Shown here in pieces: positions 18,210 through 27,049 of a stretch of 64,000 nt of DNA. Location of the stretch: positions 1-64,000 of the IMG/VR virus record IMGVR_UViG_3300024054_000008, one strand, 5' to 3'. The translations under genes and the position numbers were made by a program. Under the pieces are notes generated by a model. It was not told where the DNA came from. It worked only from the letters and a program-made list of their open reading frames with translations, and ran no database searches. Within the stretch, counting starts at the first letter, position 1. Each line of letters starts with the position of its first letter. The DNA comes from a virus.

Positions 18210-18950
18210 TTAGCTTTCAAGAACTGAAAGCAACTGTTTAATATCTTTAGCAACCAAAGCCGGGTCTGGTTTTTTAGAAGCTTCAATACCAGAAGCTATC
18301 TTACGAAGAGCTTCAACCGTATCTTTTGGAGAAAGTTCTTTTTTCTTCGGTTCTGGATTTAAGCTAGAAATGACATTTTTAATATCTTTAGCAACCAAAG
18401 CCGGGTCTGGATTTTTAGAGTTATCTATGCCAGATGCAATTCGACGAAGAGTTTCAGCTATATCTTTCGGAGTCGGTTTTGTCATATTAATATTTTTTAT
18501 TGAAATTCTAGCAGCTATTCTAGGTATTAAATTTCTGGCCAATAAATATAATTCATTAAGGTTGAGAGCATTGTTGACAGCTGATTCTATTGCGCCTGTT
18601 TCAGTTCCGGGCATGATATCTGATTCATCAGCTTCATCGGCAGTTGGAACAAATTCATGTTTGTGAGTTAACCCAAGCAAATTTTTCTTTAAATTCAAGA
18701 CTAACGGCTTTGAATCAAATGATTTTGGATTAAGCAATTCTCTAGCAATCTGGTCAGCTATATTCGTGTCAATTATTGATTCAATTTCAGAATCACTAAT
18801 GTTAGATTCAATATTGACTCTTCTAAATTCTTTGATTAAATCATCCCAATATTTATCAAGTGATTCGTAAATTCTATTTTCAACCAAATGAGTTCCATAA
18901 GTTTTATACAAAGCATCCATCATCTCATGAGAGATACTAGAAAGTCTCAT
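18210..18950 (-). CDS. Protein with two C-terminal IAS-SKxPDP repeats
   Basis: 246 residues from ATG 18950; a TTG five codons earlier is possible. N-terminal ~150 residues are helical. The C-terminus carries two near-identical ~33-residue units with LRRIASGI or LRKIASGI, SKNPDPALVAKDIK or SKKPDPALVAKDIK, and a hydrophobic end, joined by a basic Pro-Glu linker. The same unit opens the protein at 14895-15428. The duplication is also visible in DNA. Function unknown; a protein-docking repeat is plausible. Confidence 0.55.
   Translation of the reverse strand: MRLSSISHEMMDALYKTYGTHLVENRIYESLDKYWDDLIKEFRRVNIESNISDSEIESIIDTNIADQIARELLNPKSFDSKPLVLNLKKNLLGLTHKHEFVPTADEADESDIMPGTETGAIESAVNNALNLNELYLLARNLIPRIAARISIKNINMTKPTPKDIAETLRRIASGIDNSKNPDPALVAKDIKNVISSLNPEPKKKELSPKDTVEALRKIASGIEASKKPDPALVAKDIKQLLSVLES
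18237..18410 (-). repeat. Direct repeat coding the duplicated C-terminal units
   Basis: A 33-bp stretch at 18237-18269 recurs exactly at 18378-18410, within longer ~100-bp repeats that are similar but diverged. It encodes the duplicated PDPALVAKDIK segment. Confidence 0.85.
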
Positions 18951-18973
18951 AATAAATAATAACAAAAGAAGGT

Positions 18974-19243
18974 CTAATCAATAATTAAATTTAATACATT
19001 CAGTTCATTTTTTAGTTTAAAATTCTTGCCAAAATTAATTTCAAACACCAAAGTTTCACTATTAAAAAATAATGGCACAGAGAACCCGCTTGGATAGTAT
19101 TTGTGCAAATAGGATGCAACACCAATAAGATTATCTTGGACATTAAGGTATTTATCTCCATCGAAATTATCGTGGTAAGCGAATACAAATACGCCATCAC
19201 CAAGTTTAAATGAATTAGTTATGACTATTGGTTTCGGCGCCAT
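18974..19243 (-). CDS. Small protein, unrecognised
   Basis: 89 residues with a mixed alpha/beta pattern (KPIVITNSFKLGDGVFVFAYH; FSVPLFFNSETLVFEINFG). No cysteines and no motif recognised. The ATG is directly preceded by TAGT with no Shine-Dalgarno. It is followed by the IAS-repeat gene 24 bp downstream and is divergent from a small plus-strand gene, so a bidirectional promoter may lie at 19244-19307. Confidence 0.45.
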   Translation of the reverse strand: MAPKPIVITNSFKLGDGVFVFAYHDNFDGDKYLNVQDNLIGVASYLHKYYPSGFSVPLFFNSETLVFEINFGKNFKLKNELNVLNLIID

Positions 19244-19307
19244 ACTAGTACTACGTAAAAACTAATATTATTTACAGTGAGTGAGGTTTTATTGAAATAC
19301 ATATAGT

Positions 19308-19526
19308 ATGGATTTATTGTTAATAGCATCAAAAATAACTTGGATGGAATTGTCACAAATTGAACCAAAAAAAACTCAAGAATATACAACAGAAATTGAA
19401 AACCTGGCTAAGAGTATAAATTCATTCACAAGATATTATCAAATCAACAATGTAGGAGGTCCACAAAAAATGCTGAAAATGATGGACGACATAGACAAAA
19501 TTTCAAAAGAATTAAAAGCCGCATAA
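19308..19526 (+). CDS. Small helical protein, unrecognised
   Basis: 72 residues: an N-terminal LLIASKITW segment, then a charged coiled helix (IENLAKSINSFTRYYQ) and a Lys-rich end. It precedes the collagen-like gene by 23 bp and is probably cotranscribed. The upstream sequence ATATAGTATGG has no Shine-Dalgarno. The IAS motif links it to other small proteins in the window. Function unknown. Confidence 0.45.
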   Translation: MDLLLIASKITWMELSQIEPKKTQEYTTEIENLAKSINSFTRYYQINNVGGPQKMLKMMDDIDKISKELKAA

Positions 19527-19549
19527 TTTAATATAAGGTATTGTCCATC

Positions 19550-22468
19550 ATGGCTGTTACGGTTGGAGTTCAAAAGGTTGCTTCAGAACAAGCAGATGTT
19601 GTTCAAGCAGTCGTGTTATTAAATTCAGATATTGAACTAAAAAATCCGTTATTGTCATTATCTGAACAAGAAAATTTAAACAAAATTTTCACAGCACTTG
19701 GCATAAATTCATCAACGCATGATTTAGCTCAAGTTTCATTAAATACAGTACAGGTCCCATTCTATAACCACTTCACATACAATTTCTCAGTACGTTTCAT
19801 AAAGAAAAACACACCAAATGTAAATCTTCAATTCCAAGGACCGCCTGGTATACAAGGAAAACAAGGAAAACAAGGTGTGCCAGGAAATCCTGGTGGTCCA
19901 CCAGGACCACCAGGAGCAACAGGACCAAAAGGACAAACTGGACCTACTGGGCCACAAGGGGCGACCGGTCTTCAAGGCGCTACCGGCATAACTGGTGCTA
20001 CTGGTCCACAAGGTGTAACCGGACCAAAAGGTGCTACTGGACCACAAGGAGCTACAGGTGTACAAGGACCAACTGGAGTTACTGGTCCAACTGGTGCACA
20101 AGGAGCGACTGGACCGTCTGTAACAGGACCGCAAGGTGCTACAGGTGTACAAGGGCCAACCGGCCCGACAGGACCACAAGGTCAAACTGGTCCGGCAATT
20201 ACTGGGCCACAAGGTGCTACAGGTGTACAAGGTCCAACCGGACCAACTGGTTCACAAGGAGCGACTGGTCCAGTAGTAACTGGTCCACAAGGTGCGACCG
20301 GGTTACAAGGAGAGACTGGTGCAACTGGTCCTACTGGCCAACAAGGTGCAACTGGCCAACAAGGTGCAACTGGCCAACAAGGTGCAACTGGTGCAACTGG
20401 TCCTACTGGTCCGCAAGGTGAGACAGGTCCAGTTGTAACCGGGCCACAAGGTGCCACCGGGCCACAAGGTGCCACAGGTGTACAAGGGCCAACTGGTTCA
20501 CAAGGTGAGACTGGGCCAGTAGTAACTGGGCCACAAGGTCCAACAGGCGTACAGGGGCCAACAGGCGCTACCGGTCCTACTGGGCCACAAGGTGCTACTG
20601 GTCCAGTTGTAACAGGTCAACAAGGTGCTACCGGCGTACAGGGCATACAAGGTTCACCAGGTGTAACCGGAGCAACAGGACCGACTGGAGCACAAGGAGC
20701 AACAGGAGCGCAGGGACCAACAGGTCAAAATGGTCCTACTGGGCCGCAGGGTGCTACTGGTCCAGCTGTTACTGGACCACAGGGGGCAACCGGAGAACAA
20801 GGTGTTCAAGGTTCACCAGGTGTTACTGGTGCAACAGGTGCGACTGGGCCGCAGGGTGCTACTGGACAAGGCGCAACTGGTGCACAAGGACCAACTGGTG
20901 CACAGGGTGAAACTGGACCAGTAGTAACTGGTCCGCAGGGTGCTACTGGTCCACAAGGATCAACTGGGGCTATTGGATCTACCGGTGCTACTGGGCCACA
21001 AGGAGCTACTGGGCCGCAGGGTGCTACTGGGCCGCAGGGTGCTACTGGATTACAAGGACCAACGGGTGTACAAGGAGAGACCGGACCGCAGGGTGCAACC
21101 GGGCCGCAGGGGGCCACTGGCATACAAGGAGCTACTGGACCGCAGGGTGCTACTGGACCGCAGGGTGCTACTGGACCGCAGGGTGCTACTGGACCGCAGG
21201 GTGCTACTGGGCCACAAGGAGCAACTGGGGCAACCGGACCAACTGGTGCACAAGGAGAGACTGGTCCATCTGTAACCGGGCCGCAGGGTGCTACTGGATT
21301 ACAAGGGCCTACTGGTGCACAAGGAGCTACTGGTGCACAAGGAGCTACTGGACCACAAGGAGCAACTGGTCTACAAGGTGCTACCGGCGTACAGGGTGTT
21401 ACTGGTGCAACCGGACCACAAGGCGAAACCGGGCCGCAGGGAGCTACTGGACCACAAGGAGCCACAGGCATCCAAGGACCTACTGGGCCGCAGGGCGCTA
21501 CTGGGCCGCAGGGCGCTACTGGTCAACAAGGTGCTACTGGATTACAAGGGTCGACCGGAGCGACTGGGCCGACTGGACCACAAGGCGAGACCGGACCGCA
21601 GGGTGCTACTGGACAAATTGGTCCTCAAGGATCGCCAGGTGTTACTGGGGCAACTGGTCCAACAGGTGCAACTGGGCCACAAGGCGAAACCGGACCGCAA
21701 GGTGCAACTGGGCCACAAGGCATACAAGGATCGCCAGGTGTTACTGGGTCTACTGGACCGCAGGGTGCTACTGGACCGCAGGGTGCTACTGGACAAATTG
21801 GTCCGCAAGGATCGCCAGGGGTCACCGGAGCGACCGGACCACAAGGCGAAACCGGTCCGCAGGGTGCTACCGGACCACAAGGAGCCACAGGCATCCAAGG
21901 ACCAACTGGTCCTGGCAGTGGCGGTGGTGACGCAGCTTCCGTTACAGCAAATGATACAGCACCAACATTTGGATTTTCATATGTACAAGGTGCAATAGAC
22001 AAAATAAAAAATGTGCTCAATCCTGGTGTAACAGGGCCAGCTGGTGTAACTGGAACAGTTGTGCATACAATATCAAAAGTTCAACATGTTGTTGGGGTTG
22101 CTGGTAAACAATCATCAAACGCAACAGGGTTTGCATCTGTTGGTGCTATAAATTTTGATCCGCGTGATTACAGACCGGCGGTTCCAACCGCATCACAACA
22201 TATTAGATTTGCGGCTGTTATAGAATCGTCAGCAGGTCTTACTGGTACAGCTAGATTGTACGATCTAGCCGTTGGTACATATGTACCAAATTCGATACTT
22301 GCAACAGTTAATAGTACACCAACTTTATTGCGTTCTCCAGATCTTGGTTTGTCACAATTAGATAAAACATATGAAATACAAGTAAGCCTCGGAAGTTCAG
22401 CGACTGGGCCGACTGGATCTGATTCGGTTATTGTGAAATTGGCCAGGATTGAAATTCATCATGAATAA
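19550..22468 (+). CDS. Large collagen-like fibre protein
   Basis: 972 residues from ATG 19550; a TTG at 19541 is too close to the AAGG site to be used. Three parts: an N-terminal ~95-residue globular head, ~693 residues of Gly-X-Y (19838-21916) dominated by [12 protein letters not shown] and GVTGAT, and a C-terminal ~180-residue beta-rich domain after a Gly-Ser-Gly linker. Thr fills the Y position in most triplets, as in the glycosylated BclA fibre of Bacillus spores. About ten regular breaks (GPVVTGPQG or GPSVTGPQG) place four residues between glycines and may act as hinges. Likely a trimeric virion fibre for host adhesion. Sugar-modifying genes follow on the same strand. Confidence 0.88.
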   Translation: MAVTVGVQKVASEQADVVQAVVLLNSDIELKNPLLSLSEQENLNKIFTALGINSSTHDLAQVSLNTVQVPFYNHFTYNFSVRFIKKNTPNVNLQFQGPPGIQGKQGKQGVPGNPGGPPGPPGATGPKGQTGPTGPQGATGLQGATGITGATGPQGVTGPKGATGPQGATGVQGPTGVTGPTGAQGATGPSVTGPQGATGVQGPTGPTGPQGQTGPAITGPQGATGVQGPTGPTGSQGATGPVVTGPQGATGLQGETGATGPTGQQGATGQQGATGQQGATGATGPTGPQGETGPVVTGPQGATGPQGATGVQGPTGSQGETGPVVTGPQGPTGVQGPTGATGPTGPQGATGPVVTGQQGATGVQGIQGSPGVTGATGPTGAQGATGAQGPTGQNGPTGPQGATGPAVTGPQGATGEQGVQGSPGVTGATGATGPQGATGQGATGAQGPTGAQGETGPVVTGPQGATGPQGSTGAIGSTGATGPQGATGPQGATGPQGATGLQGPTGVQGETGPQGATGPQGATGIQGATGPQGATGPQGATGPQGATGPQGATGPQGATGATGPTGAQGETGPSVTGPQGATGLQGPTGAQGATGAQGATGPQGATGLQGATGVQGVTGATGPQGETGPQGATGPQGATGIQGPTGPQGATGPQGATGQQGATGLQGSTGATGPTGPQGETGPQGATGQIGPQGSPGVTGATGPTGATGPQGETGPQGATGPQGIQGSPGVTGSTGPQGATGPQGATGQIGPQGSPGVTGATGPQGETGPQGATGPQGATGIQGPTGPGSGGGDAASVTANDTAPTFGFSYVQGAIDKIKNVLNPGVTGPAGVTGTVVHTISKVQHVVGVAGKQSSNATGFASVGAINFDPRDYRPAVPTASQHIRFAAVIESSAGLTGTARLYDLAVGTYVPNSILATVNSTPTLLRSPDLGLSQLDKTYEIQVSLGSSATGPTGSDSVIVKLARIEIHHE
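19838..21916 (+). repeat. Collagen-coding tandem repeat array
   Basis: About 2.1 kb of 9- and 18-bp units coding GPQGAT-type triplets, with several 18-bp units repeated exactly in a row (for example near 21140-21210 and 20335-20390). Periodic variant units code the GPVVTGPQG hinges. Homogenisation by recombination is likely. Confidence 0.9.
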
Positions 22469-22507
22469 TTGCGGTAAATACTAATTAGCTTAATGTAATA
22501 TCGGTAA

Positions 22508-23929
22508 ATGAAAATATGGAATGTAAGACTTGGATTTGCTACAAATTCTAGCTCTTCTCACTCGTTGATTTTTCTAAAAAATATAAAAGATGATATCGAT
22601 GATAAAAACTATTTTGGATGGGAATGTTTTACAGCGGCAAGCAAAGAATTAAAACAAAATTATTTAGCTGCAACACTATACAGCAACCTTGCACACGTTT
22701 CTGATAAAAACACGGCAATTAATATAGTAAAAGAATGGTGTGCAATTAATGAAACAGAACGAGAGTTAGCAATAACTGAAGAAATTGTTGATAATGATAC
22801 TAAAGAATTCGATATAACTATAGACCATCAATCAATTTATTCTTTACCATTAAATTGGGAAGAATCATCAATAGATGAAAATTTTTTCAAAGATTTCAAA
22901 GATTTTTTATTGCAAGATGAACTTGTAATTTTAGGCGGAAACGATAATGGGGATGAACACCCTTTAAGCAATGGATCATTCAAATTAAATTTGGAAAAAG
23001 ATGTTAAACCAAGTTCGGTGGCAAAAAAGGATGACAACTTTTGGACTATCTTCAACAGAAGAAATGGAGCAAAAGTTAGACTTTCATTCGAAAAACCGGA
23101 GCAGAAACTAGAAAAACCAATCAAATCATCAACACCCGAATTAATAGACATTAAAATTACAGATTATTGCCCATTTAATTGCGAATATTGTTATCAGGGA
23201 TCAACAATAAAAGGGAGACATGCAGATCTGAACAACATTCAAAAAATCGTTGATGCAGCTGCTAATATGAAAGTATTTGAAGTAGCACTTGGTGGCGGTG
23301 AAACAACTCTGCATCCAGAATTTTTAACTATCCTTCAAATGTTTAAAAAGAAAAACGTTATACCAAATTTCACAACAAAATCATTAAAATGGTTAAAGTC
23401 TGAGAACGCAGACGAAATATTAAAAACATGTGGTTCGTTTGCATTTTCTGTTGAATGTATTAATGATATAAACGAATTATCGAAATACGAATTCGGATAT
23501 GGTTCGGAAAAACCATCTATTCAATATGTAATGGGGTCTACTGATATTGAAACATTCAAAAAAATTCTTGATATAACGGCAAAATCTGGGCATAAAATAA
23601 CACTCCTAGGATATAAACAAACAGGAAGGGGGCATAACTTTAAGCCATTCAATTATTCTAATTGGTTTGAGATTGTAAAAGAAAAAACAGAATCAGAATA
23701 CATTAGAATTGCGATTGACACGGCGTTAGCATCAGAATCAATTCACACACTTCAAGAAGAAGTATACGAATTTTCGTATTTTACAGATGAAGGTAAATTC
23801 TCCATGTACATCGATGCTGTTGAAAACAAAATTGGGCCGTCATCATATTGTGAACAATTGAAAATGAAAAAATTAAATAAAGACGAAAATTTCACTGCTC
23901 AAATTCTCAATCATTATTCAAAATGGTAA
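22508..23929 (+). CDS. Radical SAM enzyme with FATNSSSSHS N-terminal extension
   Basis: 473 residues. The radical-SAM signature is clear: ITDYCPFNCEYCYQ with Cys221, Cys225 and Cys228 (CX3CX2C, [4Fe-4S] cluster), followed ~35 residues later by the SAM-binding GGGET. The rest fits a partial TIM barrel ending YCEQLKMKKL. The N-terminal ~200 residues are an added domain opening RLGFATNSSSSHS, a motif I associate with phage-encoded proteins of unknown role. No SPASM-type Cys cluster is obvious. It lies 39 bp after the collagen gene and upstream of sugar-metabolism genes, so a peptide- or sugar-modifying role is possible; the substrate is unknown. Confidence 0.85.
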   Translation: MKIWNVRLGFATNSSSSHSLIFLKNIKDDIDDKNYFGWECFTAASKELKQNYLAATLYSNLAHVSDKNTAINIVKEWCAINETERELAITEEIVDNDTKEFDITIDHQSIYSLPLNWEESSIDENFFKDFKDFLLQDELVILGGNDNGDEHPLSNGSFKLNLEKDVKPSSVAKKDDNFWTIFNRRNGAKVRLSFEKPEQKLEKPIKSSTPELIDIKITDYCPFNCEYCYQGSTIKGRHADLNNIQKIVDAAANMKVFEVALGGGETTLHPEFLTILQMFKKKNVIPNFTTKSLKWLKSENADEILKTCGSFAFSVECINDINELSKYEFGYGSEKPSIQYVMGSTDIETFKKILDITAKSGHKITLLGYKQTGRGHNFKPFNYSNWFEIVKEKTESEYIRIAIDTALASESIHTLQEEVYEFSYFTDEGKFSMYIDAVENKIGPSSYCEQLKMKKLNKDENFTAQILNHYSKW

Positions 23930-23930
23930 T

Positions 23931-24362
23931 TTACACACCAAGCAAATCTCTAGTTATTTTTTCATTCCAAGCGGCCTCAATTAATTCTTTCCAATCATCA
24001 AGCGTGATACCTTTATTATAATTATGACCAACCAATTTTTCTAAATTTGATATTAATTTTCGTCGTATGTATTTATTTCTTAAATCAACAGCTTCGTCTA
24101 TTGATATATTTTTTGGTGAACCACCAATATCAACAAACATAACTGATTTTAAAACATCACTTCTATTAATTACAGAATGTTTTTCACAAAGACCTATTGG
24201 TCGATCTAGACCCTCAGCACCAAGGTTGTAACTAAACGCAATTGTTGCTAATTTCTTACACCGTTTAATTAAGCCTTTACTATATCCACCAAGGACTAAT
24301 TTAGCTTCTAAATCAGATCTATTCAATACATAAGCACATTGCATGTACCTCACGCCTATCAT
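23931..24362 (-). CDS. Small basic/helical protein, unrecognised
   Basis: 143 residues (or 137 from the next Met). It opens with CAYVLNRSDLEAK and GGYSKGLIKRCKK, and ends with a Trp-containing helix pair (LDDWKELIEAAWNEK). Three cysteines are present but spaced unlike a zinc ribbon. It is convergent with the radical-SAM gene, stops 1 bp apart, and starts 15 bp after the gene upstream of it. No family recognised. Confidence 0.45.
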   Translation of the reverse strand: MIGVRYMQCAYVLNRSDLEAKLVLGGYSKGLIKRCKKLATIAFSYNLGAEGLDRPIGLCEKHSVINRSDVLKSVMFVDIGGSPKNISIDEAVDLRNKYIRRKLISNLEKLVGHNYNKGITLDDWKELIEAAWNEKITRDLLGV

Positions 24363-24377
24363 GTTTAAAATTTACAT

Positions 24378-25157
24378 TTATGTCGTAACAGAGGCCATCT
24401 GAGCCTTTTCCTCTTCAAGATAAGGCGAGACAGCGTTAAAAAATTCTTTTAACAAACTCTTCGATTTTGTTGGGTCACCAGAATGTTCTTTTAATATGTC
24501 AGAATAATGGTCAATAGCACCTTCCAAACTCATAGTCGGTTTAGTTGATGGCTTGGTCTCAACTTTGTCTTCTTCAAGTTCAATACGAGCAGCAGGTTCG
24601 AGCAAATGTTTATATAAACCCTTTTTAATACTTTCTCCAGATTTAACCAAAATGTCAATTTTTGACATCAAATTATCAATTGATGGTTTAGATGGTTTAA
24701 TACGAATCTTCTCCATAGATTTCAAAACATCAGAAACACCATCAAAAAACAATTTGTTATCTTCACGTTCTTTTTCCATATAATAAGAAGGATCAGCCCA
24801 TTCAGATTTACCCTCAACAAATTCATCAACATCCATCATGTATGATGGATGTATTGAAGTGTCTTCTTCAACATCTTTTGGTTTTTTGAAAAACCACTTT
24901 AATTTGTCCCAAATACCAGCCACAACAACACTGGCTGATTTTGACTTTTGCAAAAGTTTTTTAAGTTCTTCCTCTTCAGCCAACTCTTCTTTGAAGAATT
25001 TTGAGAATTCTTCAACATCTTCGTAGTCAGCCAGAGCCTTATTTAAATCTTGTCGCAATGATTTTAATACACCAAGAGCGTCATCAACATGCTCTTCTAG
25101 CCGCTTAAATTCTGGGTTAACCACGGCTATGCGGCATGCTATACGACTAAAATTCAT
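24378..25157 (-). CDS. Helical acidic protein with N-terminal IAS-type motif
   Basis: 259 residues from ATG 25157; a TTG five codons upstream is an alternative. It starts MNFSRIACRIAVVNPEFKRL, the same type of short amphipathic opening as the proteins encoded at 31845 and 32619. Most of the rest is charged helix with coiled-coil character (EEELKKLLQKSK). No enzyme motif. Two perfect hairpin-forming inverted repeats lie in the coding sequence (24829-24852 and 24991-25015). Likely an internal virion or assembly protein, from composition only. Confidence 0.5.
   Translation of the reverse strand: MNFSRIACRIAVVNPEFKRLEEHVDDALGVLKSLRQDLNKALADYEDVEEFSKFFKEELAEEEELKKLLQKSKSASVVVAGIWDKLKWFFKKPKDVEEDTSIHPSYMMDVDEFVEGKSEWADPSYYMEKEREDNKLFFDGVSDVLKSMEKIRIKPSKPSIDNLMSKIDILVKSGESIKKGLYKHLLEPAARIELEEDKVETKPSTKPTMSLEGAIDHYSDILKEHSGDPTKSKSLLKEFFNAVSPYLEEEKAQMASVTT
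24829..24852. repeat. Perfect 11-bp inverted repeat in coding DNA
   Basis: Arms 24829-24839 and 24842-24852 are exact complements with a 2-nt spacer (ACATCCATCAT / ATGATGGATGT). Confidence 0.95.
24991..25015. repeat. Perfect 10-bp inverted repeat in coding DNA
   Basis: Arms 24991-25000 and 25006-25015 (TTGAAGAATT / AATTCTTCAA) with a 5-nt loop, in the same gene as the 24829 hairpin. Confidence 0.95.
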
Positions 25158-25180
25158 ACCAAACAAATTCAAAAATAGAT

Positions 25181-25489
25181 TTATGAATTTACAACTTCTT
25201 CAGTAATTTCAATTGCGCAATGTTGTTCGATTGATTTTAAAGAAATTGCAACAGCGTCCTTAAAATCAGACGGTAAATCACCATTAATTAACCATTGACC
25301 AAAATCATATAATTCAACAACATCTATGGTATGTTTACCAGACGGTAATTCTGTAAAACTTTTCATATTTTGTCTAAACCATGCCGCACCACATCCTTGA
25401 CATATCGGATTAGGACAATAATATATGCCAGCGCATTCGACATCTTCACTTTCATATCCACAAAAGGAACATCTAGAAATATCGTCCAC
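25181..25489 (-). CDS. Zinc-ribbon protein, unrecognised
   Basis: 102 residues from a GTG start. The first ~40 residues hold CSFCGY, a Cys-Ala-Gly segment, CPNPIC and CGAAWF, enough cysteines for one or two zinc sites. The remainder is alpha/beta with an acidic end. It is divergent from the epimerase gene by 29 bp and followed by the IAS-type helical gene. It may be a small regulator; function not known. Confidence 0.5.
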   Translation of the reverse strand: MDDISRCSFCGYESEDVECAGIYYCPNPICQGCGAAWFRQNMKSFTELPSGKHTIDVVELYDFGQWLINGDLPSDFKDAVAISLKSIEQHCAIEITEEVVNS

Positions 25490-25518
25490 ATAAGATTTTA
25501 CATTTGTAATGTGTTAAT

Positions 25519-26559
25519 ATGTCTACTTGGTTTGTAACTGGTGGATTAGGTGTGATAGGTTCAAAATTTGTTGAAATAATCATAAACAAAGGAGACAAAT
25601 CAATCATACTCGATGCAGCAGAAGAACCGAGAAACATATGGATTGCTGACAAATTAAAATCAAAATTTAAAGACCGTGTTGAAATTATAACATCAAGATT
25701 AGAAAAAGAACCGTTGGATGAAATAATTAAAAAAAGTGATGCAATTTTACACGCCGCAGCTCATACCGGGATACCACATAGTACAGATTTTCCTTCAGAC
25801 GATTGGATATCGAATGTTGATGCAACAAGACTGTTGTTAGAATCAATAAGAAAAACAAAACCAAACACACCAACTATAATGTTATCAAGCGTAAAACCAT
25901 ATAAAACGGACCATATCAAATGTAAACCTGGAAAATCAAGAATGATATGGAATGATAATTTTAATGGTATAGATGAATCTGTCATATTAGAACCAGATGA
26001 ACCGTATGCTGCATCCAAAATGGCGCAATCCGCACTTGGTATGGCATACGGTAGAACTTACAACATTCCAGTAACAGTGTTGCGCTGTTCAAATTTGTAT
26101 GGAGATGCTCCATGCCACGGCCCAAGACACGGATGGCTAACATGGTTTTGTATATCAGCCGCTCTTGATTGGCACATAGAACTACAAGGGTCTGGAGTTC
26201 AAACTAGAGACATGTTGTTTTCAAATGACGTGGCAAGTGCCGTATTAGCGTCATATGAAAACATAGGCAATATGAAAGGCAATGTATATAACATAGGAGG
26301 AGGAGCAGAAAACACCATAAGCTGTATAGAAGCAATTCACTTATTACAAGATATAACAAAAAAAGAAATGAAGATAAAAACTAAACCGAGTCGAAAAAAC
26401 GAAGATTTATTATTTTTAACAAATTTTAACAAATTTAATTCAATTACAAATTGGAAACCAACAATAGGAGTTAGAAAAGGAATAGAATTTATTTATAATT
26501 GGGCAATTTCTAATAAAGAAGACCTAGGTAAAATTTATGCTGAAGTTAAACCTAGCTAG
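25519..26559 (+). CDS. NAD-dependent sugar epimerase/dehydratase (extended SDR)
   Basis: 346 residues. Extended short-chain dehydrogenase: Rossmann motif TGGLGVIG (about 7-14), HAAAHTG, serine region SSVKPY, and catalytic YAASK with Tyr163 and Lys167; later RCSNLYG, a DMLFSNDVASAV segment and a C-terminal substrate region. These enzymes act on nucleotide-activated sugars (4,6-dehydration, 4-reduction or 2-/3-/4-epimerisation). It resembles the CDP-tyvelose and GDP/dTDP-sugar epimerase group in general form, but the exact sugar cannot be read. It overlaps the methyltransferase gene by 23 bp, so they form an operon. Confidence 0.88.
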   Translation: MSTWFVTGGLGVIGSKFVEIIINKGDKSIILDAAEEPRNIWIADKLKSKFKDRVEIITSRLEKEPLDEIIKKSDAILHAAAHTGIPHSTDFPSDDWISNVDATRLLLESIRKTKPNTPTIMLSSVKPYKTDHIKCKPGKSRMIWNDNFNGIDESVILEPDEPYAASKMAQSALGMAYGRTYNIPVTVLRCSNLYGDAPCHGPRHGWLTWFCISAALDWHIELQGSGVQTRDMLFSNDVASAVLASYENIGNMKGNVYNIGGGAENTISCIEAIHLLQDITKKEMKIKTKPSRKNEDLLFLTNFNKFNSITNWKPTIGVRKGIEFIYNWAISNKEDLGKIYAEVKPS

Positions 26560-27049
26560 TGGAACTGACATAAGAGATGGGTGGTTGAACCTTGATATTG
26601 TTAAGAAATGGCCGTTGGCTAAAAGAGAATGTGATATAATATGGGACGCTAGAAAAGATAAAATTCCATTTCAAGATGACTCCGTATCAGAGATATATGC
26701 TGGTTATTTACTTTTGCATTTAGCACCACGATATCATGAAAAAGTGTTACAAGAAATAAGACGTGTTTTACTACCGACCGGTATATTAACAGTTGGTGAA
26801 GTTGATATGAAAATCGTTATGAAAATGTGGTTGGAAAATCCGGAGTCGGTTAATTTATCGGAGTTGATTTGGGGTGAACAAGGATCAACACACGGGGAAG
26901 AATTATCTGATTACGACAAACATTGCTGGGGTTGGACAGAAGAAAAACTGACGAAATTTTTACATTCTAATGGGTTCAAAAATATAAACAGAACGAAAAT
27001 TCATTGTTCAGAAGTTTTTTACGAATTGACATTAACATGCCAGAAATGA
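26537..27049 (+). CDS. Class I SAM-dependent methyltransferase
   Basis: 170 residues. It opens with LKLNLASGTDIRDGWLNLDI, the truncated motif I of small methyltransferases found beside glycosyltransferases, then CDIIWDARKDKIPFQDDS, a YLLLHL helix and the motif IRRVLLPTGILTVGEVD. These enzymes usually methylate sugars or related small metabolites. It sits between the epimerase (23-bp overlap) and the glycosyltransferase (ATGA overlap), so sugar methylation is the natural guess; the substrate is not shown. Confidence 0.82.
   Translation: MLKLNLASGTDIRDGWLNLDIVKKWPLAKRECDIIWDARKDKIPFQDDSVSEIYAGYLLLHLAPRYHEKVLQEIRRVLLPTGILTVGEVDMKIVMKMWLENPESVNLSELIWGEQGSTHGEELSDYDKHCWGWTEEKLTKFLHSNGFKNINRTKIHCSEVFYELTLTCQK

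Noticed and set aside
20182-22020. Minus-strand PVAPCGPV repeat frames
   Set aside because: Antisense of the collagen array; no start signals, and stops vary with repeat register.
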